Below, piece by piece: positions 1 through 8,247 of a stretch of DNA of 64,000 bases. How positions within the stretch are numbered: the stretch's first letter is position 1; each line of letters opens with the position of its first letter. The notes under the pieces were generated by a model. That model worked only from the letters and a program-made list of their open reading frames with translations, was not told the DNA's origin and searched no databases. The stretch is from NCBI GenBank assembly GCA_020161615.1, contig JAIUPD010000002.1, positions 186,001 through 250,000 of the forward strand. Reading direction: 5' to 3'. Source of the DNA: Pseudomonadota bacterium. Its GTDB lineage: Bacteria > Pseudomonadota > Alphaproteobacteria > Rhodobacterales > Rhodobacteraceae. Both the position numbers and the translations under genes were made by a program.

Positions 1-507
1 TGGGCGGTGGCGATGCCGGGTTACACGCTGGCGCCCGAGGCGCGGATCGAACAGATGACGGCCGAAGTCGAGGCGGCGATCGGCGCCGCCGCCGCCATCA
101 TCGAGGGGCCCATCGTGGTGACCGGCCATTCGGCGGGCGGGCATCTGTCGGCGCGGATGGCCTGCTCCGACCGCAGGCCGGATTGGGGCGACCGTCTGAC
201 CCGCGTCGTGCCGATCTCGCCGCTGTCGGATCTGAATCCGCTCAGGCAGACGGGCATGAACGCCACGCTGGGCCTCGACGCGGCCGAGGCGCAACGCGAA
301 AGCCCCGCGCTTCTGGCGAAACGCGGGGATGTCGATTGCACAATCTGGGTCGGCGGGCAGGAACGGCCCAGCTTCCTGTGGCAGGCACGGGCGCTCAGCG
401 AGGCCTGGGACTGCCCCTGGCATGTCGCACCGGGGCGGCACCATTTCGACGTGATCGACGATCTGGCCGATCCCGAGAGCCTGCTGATCCAGACCCTGCT
501 GGATTAG
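1..507 (+). CDS. alpha/beta hydrolase, C-terminal part (kynurenine formamidase-like)
   Basis: The reading frame is open from the first base, so the N-terminus lies outside the window. The visible 168 residues contain the nucleophile elbow GHSAGG (Ser codon at 130-132) and a C-terminal GRHHFDVID motif that probably supplies the catalytic His (codon 442-444). This pairing resembles bacterial alpha/beta hydrolases annotated as kynurenine formamidase-like, which hydrolyse N-formylkynurenine, but the true substrate is not provable here. No tryptophan-degradation gene is visible next to it. The stop codon overlaps the convergent ohr stop by a few bases. Confidence 0.75.
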   Translation, partial: WAVAMPGYTLAPEARIEQMTAEVEAAIGAAAAIIEGPIVVTGHSAGGHLSARMACSDRRPDWGDRLTRVVPISPLSDLNPLRQTGMNATLGLDAAEAQRESPALLAKRGDVDCTIWVGGQERPSFLWQARALSEAWDCPWHVAPGRHHFDVIDDLADPESLLIQTLLD

Positions 508-932
508 ACCAAGGTCAGGGTCACGTCGATATTGCCCTTGGTCGCGTGCGAATAGGGGCAGACGAAATGCCCGGCATCGACCATCTTCTGCGCCAGCTCG
601 GGCTCGACCCCCGGCAGGGCGATCTTCAGCTCGACGGCGATGCCGAAACCGCCATCGCCCCGCGGGCCGATTCCGACATTGGCGGTGACCGTCGCGTCGT
701 CGGGGACGGTGCCCAGCTTCTGCATGTTGGCCGCGGCGCGCATCGCGCCCAGGAAACAGGCGGCATAGCCCAGCGCGAACAATTCTTCCGGGTTGTGGCC
801 CTTGCCGGAACCGCCCAGCTCCTTGGGCGTTGCCATGGTCATGGTGAGCATGCCGCTGGCGAGGCTGGCGCTGCCGTTGCGGCCGCCGCCGGTGGCCGTG
901 GCTTCGGTGCGGTATTTGACGTCGACGCTCAT
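504..932 (-). CDS. ohr: organic hydroperoxide resistance protein Ohr
   Basis: Ohr/OsmC-family thiol peroxidase of 142 residues, the normal length. It reduces fatty-acid and other organic hydroperoxides in the cytoplasm. The two reactive cysteines are visible: C59 in the AACF context and C125 in the VCPYS motif that marks Ohr rather than OsmC. The GHNPEELFALGYAACF segment is typical. It is divergent from the MarR-type gene ohrR, with three copies of an operator-like motif between them, so peroxide-induced derepression by OhrR is the expected control. Confidence 0.95.
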   Translation of the reverse strand: MSVDVKYRTEATATGGGRNGSASLASGMLTMTMATPKELGGSGKGHNPEELFALGYAACFLGAMRAAANMQKLGTVPDDATVTANVGIGPRGDGGFGIAVELKIALPGVEPELAQKMVDAGHFVCPYSHATKGNIDVTLTLV

Positions 933-958
933 CGCTCTCTCCTATCGTTTCCGATTAT

Positions 959-1026
959 GTCGTGTGCGATACTTCTAGCGCGACTCGGCCGGTCTGTCAA
1001 TCGCTTGCGTTTCTATCGCGTGCGAT
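959..1026. promoter_or_regulatory. putative OhrR operator region, three motif copies
   Basis: Three related 12-mers lie between ohr and ohrR: GTCGTGTGCGAT (959-970), ATCGCTTGCGTT (1000-1011) and ATCGCGTGCGAT (1015-1026). The last is a near-perfect dyad with arms ATCGC and GCGAT. Repetition of one dyad in the intergenic region of a divergent ohr/ohrR pair fits OhrR autoregulation and repression of ohr. Binding itself is inferred. Confidence 0.65.
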
Positions 1027-1039
1027 TTATCTCTGGGCC

Positions 1040-1474
1040 ATGCCCATCGCCCCCGTCGACATGCTCTGTTTCTCGCTCTACTCGGCCCAGCACGCGATGC
1101 AGGCGGCCTACAAGCCGCTGCTGGATCCGCTCGGGCTGACCTATCCGCAATATCTGGTGCTCTCGGCGCTCTGGGCGCAGGATGACCAGACAGTGGGCGC
1201 GCTGGGCGCGCAGCTAGCACTGGAGACGAACACGCTGACGCCGCTTCTGAAGCGGATGGAGGGCGCCGGGCTGATCGCCCGCCGCCGCGACAAGGCCGAT
1301 GAGCGGCAAGTCCGCATCACGCTGGCGCCGGGGGGCGAGGCGCTGCGCCAGAAAGCGGCGCATGTCCCGGCCTGTTTCCTGGAAGCGACGGGCATGAGCC
1401 TGCCCGAGGTCGTGGCGCTGCGCGATCAGGTGAAGGGGCTGAGGGACCGGCTGAAGCTCAAAGCCTCGAGCTGA
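1040..1474 (+). CDS. ohrR: MarR-family organic peroxide sensor OhrR
   Basis: MarR-family repressor of 144 residues. The start at 1040 is chosen because it begins MPIAPVDMLCFSLYSAQHAMQ, matching OhrR N-termini; upstream in-frame codons would run through the putative operators. C10 sits where the peroxidatic sensor cysteine of OhrR lies, and a second cysteine, C112 in the HVPACF context, fits the two-cysteine OhrR class that senses by disulfide formation. The winged helix lies at about residues 30-100. It is divergent from ohr. The 3' end overlaps the convergent CoA-binding protein gene by 17 bp. Confidence 0.92.
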   Translation: MPIAPVDMLCFSLYSAQHAMQAAYKPLLDPLGLTYPQYLVLSALWAQDDQTVGALGAQLALETNTLTPLLKRMEGAGLIARRRDKADERQVRITLAPGGEALRQKAAHVPACFLEATGMSLPEVVALRDQVKGLRDRLKLKASS

Positions 1475-1937
1475 TCACGCCGGTGTTGAACCCGCCCATG
1501 CGCAATTCGCCGAAGAGGCGCTGATATTCGATCTTGGGGCAGCGGTTCTGCACGAAGGCGACGCCGCGCTCGGCGCACATCGCCCGCGCCTCGTCGCTGG
1601 TGACGCCGATCTGCAGCCAGACCAGCTTCAGCCCCGGCAGATGGTCCAGGGCCTCGCGCACGATGGGCGCGACATGCTCGGACCGGCGGAAAACATCGAG
1701 GGTATCCACCTCGGCCGGCAGGTCGCGCACACCGGCCACCACCGTGGCGCCCAGCAATTGCTCGCCGGCATGGCCGGGATTGACCGGGATCACCCGCATG
1801 CCGCGCAGCCCCAGATAGCGCGCCACGAAATAGCTGGGCCGCACCGGGTTGGGCGAGACGCCGACCACGCCGACGACGCGCATTCCCGTCAGCAGACGGC
1901 GCAATTCGGTATCGTCGGGGGCATCGGCAATCGTCAT
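1458..1937 (-). CDS. CoA-binding domain protein (YccU-like)
   Basis: Single-domain Rossmann-fold protein of 159 residues. The N-terminal VVGVVGVSPNPVRPSYFVARYL segment is the CoA/nucleotide-binding loop of the CoA_binding_2 family. The C-terminal half carries the LVWLQIGV and NRCPKIEYQR signatures of stand-alone members. The biological role of these proteins is unknown. The start at 1937 is preferred over an upstream ATG because the domain begins directly after it and GGAGA precedes it. It is convergent with ohrR, and its own promoter must lie within 1938-2000. Confidence 0.85.
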   Translation of the reverse strand: MTIADAPDDTELRRLLTGMRVVGVVGVSPNPVRPSYFVARYLGLRGMRVIPVNPGHAGEQLLGATVVAGVRDLPAEVDTLDVFRRSEHVAPIVREALDHLPGLKLVWLQIGVTSDEARAMCAERGVAFVQNRCPKIEYQRLFGELRMGGFNTGVISSRL

Positions 1938-1993
1938 GCGGCTCTCCTTGGTTCCGGCAAGACTTAGCGTCATGCAAAATGCAAACAAGGGGA

Positions 1994-2024
1994 AAGAAAA
2001 GGCGCCCGGCACGGAGCCGGGCGC
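1994..2024 (-). terminator. rho-independent terminator of map
   Basis: Perfect 9-bp stem GCGCCCGGC/GCCGGGCGC with a 5-nt loop (2002-2024), followed in the minus direction by CTTTTCTTT. It lies about 90 bp past the map stop codon. Confidence 0.85.
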
Positions 2025-2112
2025 AGAGGGACGAGGGGGACAGTGCCGACAGCGCATCGTCCGGGGACGCGCCGTCACACCGATCCTGCCCGCGCGACGC
2101 GACGATTCGGTG

Positions 2113-2862
2113 TCAGCCCGGGATCGTCAGCACCAGGGGGCCGCGATCTGTGGCCACCACGGTATGCTCATATTGCACCACGGCCGCGCGCGGCTCGCTG
2201 TAAAGCGTCCAGCCGTCCCGCCCCTCGCTGGCCCAGAGGCCGCCGCGCGACAGGAAGGGTTCGACCGTCAGCACCAGGCCCCGGTTGATGCGACGACGCT
2301 CGCCCTTGACCGGCCATGTCGGGATCTCGCCCGGTTCCTCGTGCAGCGAGCGGCCGACGCCGTGGCTGGCGAGGTTGCGGATCAGCGTATAGCCGCGCGC
2401 CTCGGCGAAACGGCCGATGGCCTGTCCGATCCCGGCCAGGGGCCGGCCGCTCGCCACCTGGGCCACGCCGATCTGCATCGCCTTGCGCCCGTCGCGGCAG
2501 AGTTTCTCCAGCGAGGGCGCCACGCGGCCCACCCGGAAACTGGCGCCGGTATCGGCGAAATACCCGTCCTTCGAGGCCGAGACGTCGATATTCACCAGAT
2601 CCCCGGCCTTGATCACCCGCGCGCCCGGGATGCCATGGGCGATTTCCTCGTTGACGCTGATGCAGGTGGCGCCGGGGAAGTCATAGAGGGCCTCGGGCGC
2701 GGGCAGGGCGCCCTCGCGCTCCAGCAGCGCGCGGCCGATGGCGTCCAGCTCGGCCGTGGTCATCCCCGGCTCCAGCGCCCGGCCCATAGCCTGCAGGGTA
2801 TCGGCAACGATCCGGCCGATGACCTTCAGCGCCTCAAGCTCTTCGTCCCGCGTGATGGTCAT
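2113..2862 (-). CDS. map: type I methionine aminopeptidase
   Basis: Cytoplasmic metalloprotease of 249 residues that removes the initiator Met from nascent proteins. All five metal ligands of the pita-bread fold are visible: D93, D104, H167, E201 and E232. H76 in AHGIPG is the usual substrate-binding His. There is no N-terminal zinc finger, as is normal for bacterial type Ia enzymes. The start at 2862 (MTITRDEE) is chosen by family length and removes an unlikely 25-residue extension. Intrinsic terminators lie on both sides, so the gene is probably monocistronic. Confidence 0.95.
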   Translation of the reverse strand: MTITRDEELEALKVIGRIVADTLQAMGRALEPGMTTAELDAIGRALLEREGALPAPEALYDFPGATCISVNEEIAHGIPGARVIKAGDLVNIDVSASKDGYFADTGASFRVGRVAPSLEKLCRDGRKAMQIGVAQVASGRPLAGIGQAIGRFAEARGYTLIRNLASHGVGRSLHEEPGEIPTWPVKGERRRINRGLVLTVEPFLSRGGLWASEGRDGWTLYSEPRAAVVQYEHTVVATDRGPLVLTIPG

Positions 2863-2951
2863 GCAATCCCCGTCCGTCTGGTTCCCGTTGCCACACAAGC
2901 TATCTATGTGGCAGCGCCGGGCAAGGGCAGGGGACAAACCGCACCCTCGTC

Positions 2952-2985
2952 AAAGAAAAAGCGCCCGGTCGTCGGGACCGGGCGC
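2952..2985 (-). terminator. rho-independent terminator of rlmB
   Basis: Perfect 10-bp stem GCGCCCGGTC/GACCGGGCGC with a GTCGG loop, followed in the minus direction by TTTTTCTTTG. It lies 120 bp downstream of rlmB and is nearly the same sequence as the map terminator. Confidence 0.85.
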
Positions 2986-3105
2986 AAGGTGGGAACGAGG
3001 GACAGTGGAGGAAACGCGAGAGTTCCGGCTCAACGCTTCATGTGACAATATGAGCGCATTTGCGGGAAAAAAAAGACCTGTCGCGATTTCGTGATAATGG
3101 AACGG

Positions 3106-3894
3106 TTAACGCGCGAAGCGTCCCGTAGTCGCCGCATAGAGCGACACCGCCGCCGCGTTGGACACGTTGAGCGAGCCGAAAGCCCCCCCGAAGGGGATCC
3201 GCACCAGCGCGTCGCAGGTCTCGCGGGTCTTTTCCCGCAGGCCCGGCCCCTCGGCCCCCAGCACCAGCGCCACCGGCCGCGTCCCCGCCTGTTCCAGCCC
3301 GGCCTCCAGCGTCAATTCGGCTTCGCCATCCAGGCCAAGGATATGAAATCCCATACGCTTCAGGCTTTCCATCGCCTCGGCCAGGTTGGTCACCCGCAGA
3401 TAGGGCTGCCGCTCCAGCGCGCCCGAGGCGGTCTTGGCCAGCGCCCCGGTTTCCGGCGCCGAATGGTGGCGCGGCGCGATCACCGCCCGGGCGCCGAACA
3501 CCTCGGCCGAGCGCAGGATGGCGCCCACGTTATGCGGATCCGTCACCCGGTCCAGCAGCACGACCACCGGCGCCCCGGCCCCGGCGGCGCAGACATCCTC
3601 GAACCGGCCCCAGTCCAGCGCCTTGACTTCCAGCGCCGCGCCCTGGTGCACCGAATCACTGGCGATGGGCGCCGAGAATTTGCGCGCATCCTCGATCTCA
3701 GGCGTCATGCCGCTTTCGGCGATGGCATCGGCCAGCTTGTCGGCGGCGTTCTTGGTCACCAAGAGGCGCAGCTTGACCCGCGCCGGGTTCACCAGCGCAT
3801 CGCGCACGGCGTGCAGGCCGAAGAGCCACACGGTTTCCGCCGCCGCCGCCCGTTTGGCGCGTTCCTTGTCGATCACCCAGGTCGGTTTCTTCAT
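3106..3894 (-). CDS. rlmB: 23S rRNA 2'-O-ribose methyltransferase RlmB (TrmH/SpoU family)
   Basis: SPOUT-class methyltransferase of 262 residues. The family methylates the 2'-OH of G2251 in the P-loop of 23S rRNA using SAM. An N-terminal substrate-binding domain (about 20-95) precedes the catalytic domain. The three SpoU motifs are intact: DPHNVGAILRSAEVFG (119-134), LGAEGPGLR (212-220) and SLNVSNAAAVSLY (241-253), which form the knotted SAM site. It is divergent from tRNA-Tyr and terminated by the hairpin at 2961-2985. Another TrmH paralogue is the main alternative, but length and motifs fit RlmB. Confidence 0.92.
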   Translation of the reverse strand: MKKPTWVIDKERAKRAAAAETVWLFGLHAVRDALVNPARVKLRLLVTKNAADKLADAIAESGMTPEIEDARKFSAPIASDSVHQGAALEVKALDWGRFEDVCAAGAGAPVVVLLDRVTDPHNVGAILRSAEVFGARAVIAPRHHSAPETGALAKTASGALERQPYLRVTNLAEAMESLKRMGFHILGLDGEAELTLEAGLEQAGTRPVALVLGAEGPGLREKTRETCDALVRIPFGGAFGSLNVSNAAAVSLYAATTGRFAR

Positions 3895-4021
3895 GGCCAG
3901 CCCCTCGTTTTCCCTTCTCTGCGCCGCCCCGGCGGCTGGCGCAACCCGCCCCCTGCCATTCTGCTGAAAATACGGGTCCCGGCGGCCGTGTCACCGGTCC
4001 GATTTCCCCGTTCGACAGCCC

Positions 4022-4050
4022 TTGACGCCCCCCCGCCCCTTCGCTATTCC
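4022..4050 (+). promoter_or_regulatory. sigma-70 promoter of tRNA-Tyr
   Basis: TTGACG (4022-4027) and TATTCC (4045-4050) are separated by exactly 17 bp. The -10 box ends 13 bp before the tRNA 5' end. Confidence 0.7.
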
Positions 4051-4062
4051 CCGGCCAGCGTC

Positions 4063-4146
4063 GGGCGACGAGCTGCAAGGTGCGGCAGCGGACTGTAACT
4101 CCGCCGGGGAGACCCACGCCTGGTTCGATTCCAGGGTCGCCCACCA
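4063..4146 (+). tRNA. tRNA-Tyr (GTA anticodon)
   Basis: Type II tRNA of 84 nt with encoded CCA. The acceptor stem is GGGCGAC/GTCGCCC with discriminator A. The anticodon stem GCGGA/TCCGC encloses loop CTGTAAC, giving anticodon GTA. The long variable arm (CGGGGAGACCCACG) is typical of bacterial tRNA-Tyr, and the T-arm is CCTGG-TTCGATT-CCAGG. The D-stem pairs with one G-U. Confidence 0.97.
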
Positions 4147-4183
4147 TTTCCTTCGTTTCTTCACTGAAAACCAAGGGAATGGT
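4143..4183. repeat. inverted repeat starting in the tRNA-Tyr 3' end
   Basis: ACCATTTCCTT (4143-4153) pairs with AAGGGAATGGT (4173-4183) over 11 positions with one G-U; the loop is 19 nt. It begins at the discriminator base and CCA of tRNA-Tyr, so it may be a 3' processing or termination structure. No U-tract follows. The rest of 4184-4426 shows no convincing gene. Confidence 0.5.
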
Positions 4184-4426
4184 GTCCCGCCTCCGGCGCA
4201 GCGGTGTTCCATGATTATCATGAGGTCGGCGCGGCAGGCGGCAGCGGGTGAAAGCTGCGTCTCGCGATTCGACGCGACCTCTGCCGGCCTGAGCCCCGTT
4301 CCACTGCTCGCGGCGGGATCGGGAGCGCACCCGACCGGCGTCCCATAACCGCCCAGCCCATACGGCCTTTATCGTTGCCCTTGGGTCCGGTCGCGACGCG
4401 CGTCATCCCGAGAGCCGGGATTCCCC

Positions 4427-5926
4427 TCACGCGAGCCGTCCTGCCCGGTCCTCCCAGAGGCGCGTCGCCTCGGCCTGATGCGTGGCGAAGGGCTGGGCCG
4501 GGCGCAGCGCCATGAGGGCCAGCGCGGCGCTGTCGCGGATGATCGCGGTGACGCCGGGGTCGCGCTCGCGCCCCTGCCAGAGGGCGGTCAGCATGGCTTC
4601 CGGGCCATAGCCCGGCGGCAATCCCTCGGGCGCGCTGGTCAGGCTGGGGGGCACATGGGTGAGCGTCTCGCCTTCTGCCCCCGACAAGACCAGCGTCATC
4701 CAGCGGTGCGGCGTCGCCTGGGCCACGTCGCGCTGGCTGAGGACGCTGAGCAGGCGCCCGTCCCCGAGGTGCGTGAGGGCCGAGGTCATCAGCCCGCCGC
4801 CCCCGCTGAACGGCACCCCGGCCAGCGTCACCCCGAAGCGCAGCGGATCGAGCAGCCGCAGGCCGATCTGCGCCACGGTCCGCATGCCCAGCACGGCGTA
4901 GAGGTTGCACAGGGCGGCCATTTGCGGCGCGACCGTCTCGATGCGCAGAAAGGCGATGCCGCTGCGGTCGAGCGCCGCCTCGGCTTCGGGCAACGTCTCG
5001 ACCTGGGGGATCTGCAGCGCGCTCAGCAGCGTGGCCACGGGTCCGGGCTGCGGGGTGAAGCCGTGCAGCAGGATCGGCGTTCCGGCATCGGCCAGCAGCC
5101 TGGCCGCGGCCAGGAACCAGGCGGGGCGCCGCTGGCGGGGCGAGGGATAGACCGGCCAGTCGAGCCCCGGTGCCTGGCCCTGCCAGCCGGGGCCGGGGCG
5201 CTGGGCCCGCGCTGCCGCCACCAGCCCGGCCAGTTCGGGACCGGCAACACCGCGCTGCTGGATCCCGGCCAGCAGGGCGCCGATCTGCACCGCATCGGCC
5301 TCGCCTCGCAACACGATCTCGAAAGCGTCCCGCGCCTGGCCGGCGCTGAGCGAAGGGGCGGGTCCGGCCCCGCCCGAAAGCCGCGCGATATGCGCCGCCA
5401 GCCGGTGCCGCGGGCAGCCGCTGTCATCCGCGCCGTCCAGCCGCCGCAACAGCGTGTCGGCACCGGGCTCGCCCTCGGCGCGGGTCGGCTCGCTGACGCG
5501 CAGCGGCAGGCGCGGTGCCTCGGGGAAGGGCACAAGCGCCGAGGGAGGATCGGCGCGGTCAAGGCCACTCTCTGCCTGAGGCAGACGGTCGGCCGACAAC
5601 AACAGCCGTGCTTCGCGGCTCAGGGCCGCGACACGGCGCCGCAGGGTGGCGGCGAGGGGCGAAGGGACCATGCGCCGCCCCTCGCGGATCAGGATCGGAT
5701 CGGCGTAATGCGCACGCAGCTGTGCCAGCAGGCGGCTGGCGGCCGGAACCGACATCTGCAACTCGGCCGCCGCGCCCGAGACCGAGCCCGCCCTGAGCAT
5801 GGCGTCCAGCGCCACCAGAAGGCGCAGTTGCGACAGCGTGGCGCCGCCGCCGTCCGTGCGGTTTTTCGGTTTGTTATTAACGGATTGCGGGACGTCCGAT
5901 TGCAGGTTCCGGTCCAGGCGGGTCAT
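4427..5926 (-). CDS. LysR-type HTH fused to TrpD2/YbiB-like domain
   Basis: Protein of 499 residues with two modules. Residues about 29-95 form a LysR-type winged helix (LRLLVALDAMLRAGSVSGAA and on to DPILIREGRRMVPSPLA). After a Pro/Glu-rich linker, residues about 160-495 resemble the anthranilate phosphoribosyltransferase fold of the glycosyltransferase-3/TrpD2 (YbiB) group, including a DWPVYPSPRQRRPAWFLAAA segment. The substrate-binding domain of ordinary LysR regulators is absent, and the TrpD glycine-rich GTGGD phosphate loop is not seen. E. coli YbiB binds nucleic acid without known catalysis. A regulatory role is inferred. It is divergent from the siderophore operon. Confidence 0.75.
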   Translation of the reverse strand: MTRLDRNLQSDVPQSVNNKPKNRTDGGGATLSQLRLLVALDAMLRAGSVSGAAAELQMSVPAASRLLAQLRAHYADPILIREGRRMVPSPLAATLRRRVAALSREARLLLSADRLPQAESGLDRADPPSALVPFPEAPRLPLRVSEPTRAEGEPGADTLLRRLDGADDSGCPRHRLAAHIARLSGGAGPAPSLSAGQARDAFEIVLRGEADAVQIGALLAGIQQRGVAGPELAGLVAAARAQRPGPGWQGQAPGLDWPVYPSPRQRRPAWFLAAARLLADAGTPILLHGFTPQPGPVATLLSALQIPQVETLPEAEAALDRSGIAFLRIETVAPQMAALCNLYAVLGMRTVAQIGLRLLDPLRFGVTLAGVPFSGGGGLMTSALTHLGDGRLLSVLSQRDVAQATPHRWMTLVLSGAEGETLTHVPPSLTSAPEGLPPGYGPEAMLTALWQGRERDPGVTAIIRDSAALALMALRPAQPFATHQAEATRLWEDRAGRLA

Positions 5927-5980
5927 GGGCGCAGCCCCCGGCGACCTGTCCCCGGCGCCCGGCTTTTCACTTTCCTGAAT

Positions 5981-5996
5981 TTGGAATCGTTCTCAA
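5981..5996. promoter_or_regulatory. putative Fur-like box
   Basis: TTGGAATCGTTCTCAA (reverse strand TTGAGAACGATTCCAA) resembles the GAGAATNATTCTC core of Fur sites. It is centred about 80 bp before the TonB receptor start, in front of an iron-siderophore operon. The assignment rests on similarity and context only. Confidence 0.5.
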
Positions 5997-6028
5997 TCAT
6001 CGCGGTTGTCCCTGTCCGCCCCTCGTAT

Positions 6029-6049
6029 AGCTGATCGAAATAGTCAGCT
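6029..6049. promoter_or_regulatory. 6-bp dyad upstream of TonB receptor
   Basis: AGCTGA (6029-6034) and TCAGCT (6044-6049) are perfectly inverted with a 9-bp spacer, 20 bp before the receptor start codon. It could be an operator or a leader hairpin. Confidence 0.4.
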
Positions 6050-6068
6050 TTACCTGGGGGACAAGGAA

Positions 6069-8216
6069 ATGTCGCAGCATCGACGCACAACGCCCGCTCA
6101 CGGGCTCCGCATCGGCCGCCGGGCCGGGCGGGCGGGCCTTTCGGCGGGTTGCGCCCTTGCGGCCCTGGCCGTGGCCTTTCCCGCGGCGCTTGCGGCGCAG
6201 ACCCGGCCCGGCGCCGGTTCGGGCGTTGTCGATCTGGGCCGTATCGTGGTGACCGCTGCGGGGGTGGAGCAGAACATCGCCGACGCGCCCGCCTCGATCA
6301 CCGTGATCTCGCGCGAGGAGCTGGAATCGGGCGCCTATCGCGACCTGTCGGATGCCCTGCGCGAGGTGCAGGGGCTGGTCACCACCGGTGTCGCCAACGA
6401 ACAGGACATCCAGATCCGCGGCTTGCCCGGCGAATACACGCTGATGCTGATCGACGGCCGCCGCGTCTCGACCCGCGAATCGCGCCCCAACGGCAGCTCG
6501 GGTTTCGAGCAGCGCCATTTCCCGCCGCTCAACATGATCGAGCGGATCGAGGTGGTGCGGGGGCCGATGTCCTCGCTTTATGGCGCGGATGCGATGGGGG
6601 GCGTGATCAACGTGATCACCCGTCCGGTCGCGGTCACCTGGTCGGGCAGCGTGACGACCGAAGGCACCGTGCAGCAGCACAGCGACTACGGCAATTCCGC
6701 CGCGCTCTCGTTCGAGGCGAGCGGGCCGATCATCGCCGACCGGCTGGGCGTGCAGCTCTGGGGGCGGCTCTACCGGCGGGCCGAGGACAGCCTTCTGGGC
6801 GGTATCCAGCGCGCCGAGGACAGCAATCTGGGCGTCCGCTTCAGCTTCACGCCCAGCGACGACCATGAATTCACGGTCGAGGCCGGGCGCTCGCGGCTCA
6901 GTTCCCGCGGGACCGCCGACCGCACCCTGGCCCCGGGCAGCGACGGCAGCGAACGCGAGAACGACCGGGACTACGTGGCGCTGGGCCATACCGGGCAATT
7001 CGGCGCGGTCGAGACGCAGCTCACCCTCCAGCACGAGGAAGCCGCGCGCTTCACCTATGGCGAGCCCTTCGGCACCGGGACCCGCGTCCTGAACCCGCGC
7101 ATCCCGCGGCTGGCGAATACCACGCTGGACGGGCAGATCACCGTGCCCTGGGATCTGGCGGGCGCCCATCGCACCGTCGCCGGGTTCCAGTTCAGCCAGG
7201 CCCGGCTGACCGACCGGGGCCATACCACCACCGACCAGACGATGGAGGTGCAGCAATGGGCCCTCTTCGCCGAGGATGAATGGCGCATTACCGACAGCTT
7301 CGCCCTGACCGGCGGTCTGCGGTTTGACCGGCACTCGATTTATGGCGGCCATTTCAGCCCGCGCCTCTATGCCGTCTGGCACGCGACCGAGGCGCTGACC
7401 CTCAAGGGCGGCGTCTCGACCGGCTTCACCGCGCCGGGGATCCGCTCGATTGCGCCGGGCTACTACTATCCCACGCAGCGCGGGGCCGGGCTGATCGCGC
7501 CGAACCCCGGGCTCAGCCCCGAGACCAGCGTCAGCTTCGAGCTGGGCGCGGTCTGGGAAAGCGGGCCGCTCAGCTTCAGCGCCACCGCCTTCCGCACCGA
7601 GTTCGAGGACAAGATCTCGAACATGAACACCGGGATGCTGGTCAATCCCACGACCGGCTCTATCATCGATCCGCTGGGCGGGGCTGCCTGCGACGCCGCG
7701 GCGATTGCCGCTTATCCGGGATATTCCTGCCTCTGGCAGGCGTTCAACATCGACGATGCGGTGATTCAGGGGCTGGAACTGGCCGGGTCCTGGCAGATGG
7801 ACGATACCTGGTCGCTGCGCGGCACCTATGCCTTCACCGACAGCGAGCAGCGTACCGGCACTTATGCGGGCTTCCCGCTGCAGCGCACGCCGCGCCACCG
7901 CGCTACGCTGCGCCTTGATTGGGAGCCGGTGGACAGCGCGCTCTCGCTCTGGGCGGCGGCCACCTATCATGGCGAGGAGATCGCCGCCGGGCCGCGGATC
8001 GGCAGCAACGGGCGGCCGGTGGTCATCAACGGCGTCACGGGCCGGGCCTACGACCCCTATGCGACCGTGGATATCGGCGGCTCCTATGCCATCAACCGCA
8101 CGATCAGCCTGAACGCAGCGGTCTACAACCTCTTCGACGAGATCGTGGACGCCACCGACAACAACGCCGCCGGCGAGGGCCGCAGGCTCTGGCTGGGCCT
8201 GACCGCGACCTTCTGA
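6069..8216 (+). CDS. TonB-dependent siderophore receptor (FepA/CirA/VctA-like)
   Basis: Outer-membrane receptor of 715 residues. The start at 6069 (MSQHRR) has AAGGA just upstream. A signal peptide ends near the AAQT stretch (about 45). The plug domain (about 55-190) carries ITVISREELE, IQIRGLPGEYTLMLIDGRR and IERIEVVRGPMSSLYGADAM, typical of FepA/CirA-group catecholate receptors. A 22-strand barrel ends in the C-terminal aromatic F required for assembly. It is followed in operon order by a FatB/CeuE-type binding protein, two permeases and an ATPase, so it is the outer-membrane entry point of the same siderophore pathway. Confidence 0.92.
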   Translation: MSQHRRTTPAHGLRIGRRAGRAGLSAGCALAALAVAFPAALAAQTRPGAGSGVVDLGRIVVTAAGVEQNIADAPASITVISREELESGAYRDLSDALREVQGLVTTGVANEQDIQIRGLPGEYTLMLIDGRRVSTRESRPNGSSGFEQRHFPPLNMIERIEVVRGPMSSLYGADAMGGVINVITRPVAVTWSGSVTTEGTVQQHSDYGNSAALSFEASGPIIADRLGVQLWGRLYRRAEDSLLGGIQRAEDSNLGVRFSFTPSDDHEFTVEAGRSRLSSRGTADRTLAPGSDGSERENDRDYVALGHTGQFGAVETQLTLQHEEAARFTYGEPFGTGTRVLNPRIPRLANTTLDGQITVPWDLAGAHRTVAGFQFSQARLTDRGHTTTDQTMEVQQWALFAEDEWRITDSFALTGGLRFDRHSIYGGHFSPRLYAVWHATEALTLKGGVSTGFTAPGIRSIAPGYYYPTQRGAGLIAPNPGLSPETSVSFELGAVWESGPLSFSATAFRTEFEDKISNMNTGMLVNPTTGSIIDPLGGAACDAAAIAAYPGYSCLWQAFNIDDAVIQGLELAGSWQMDDTWSLRGTYAFTDSEQRTGTYAGFPLQRTPRHRATLRLDWEPVDSALSLWAAATYHGEEIAAGPRIGSNGRPVVINGVTGRAYDPYATVDIGGSYAINRTISLNAAVYNLFDEIVDATDNNAAGEGRRLWLGLTATF

Positions 8217-8247
8217 TCCTTCCCGTGTCCCTGTCTGAAAGGACGAT

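Noticed and set aside
4143-4183. Intrinsic terminator or att site after tRNA-Tyr
   Set aside because: The loop is long, no U-tract follows, and there is no integrase or second copy of the tRNA end in the window.
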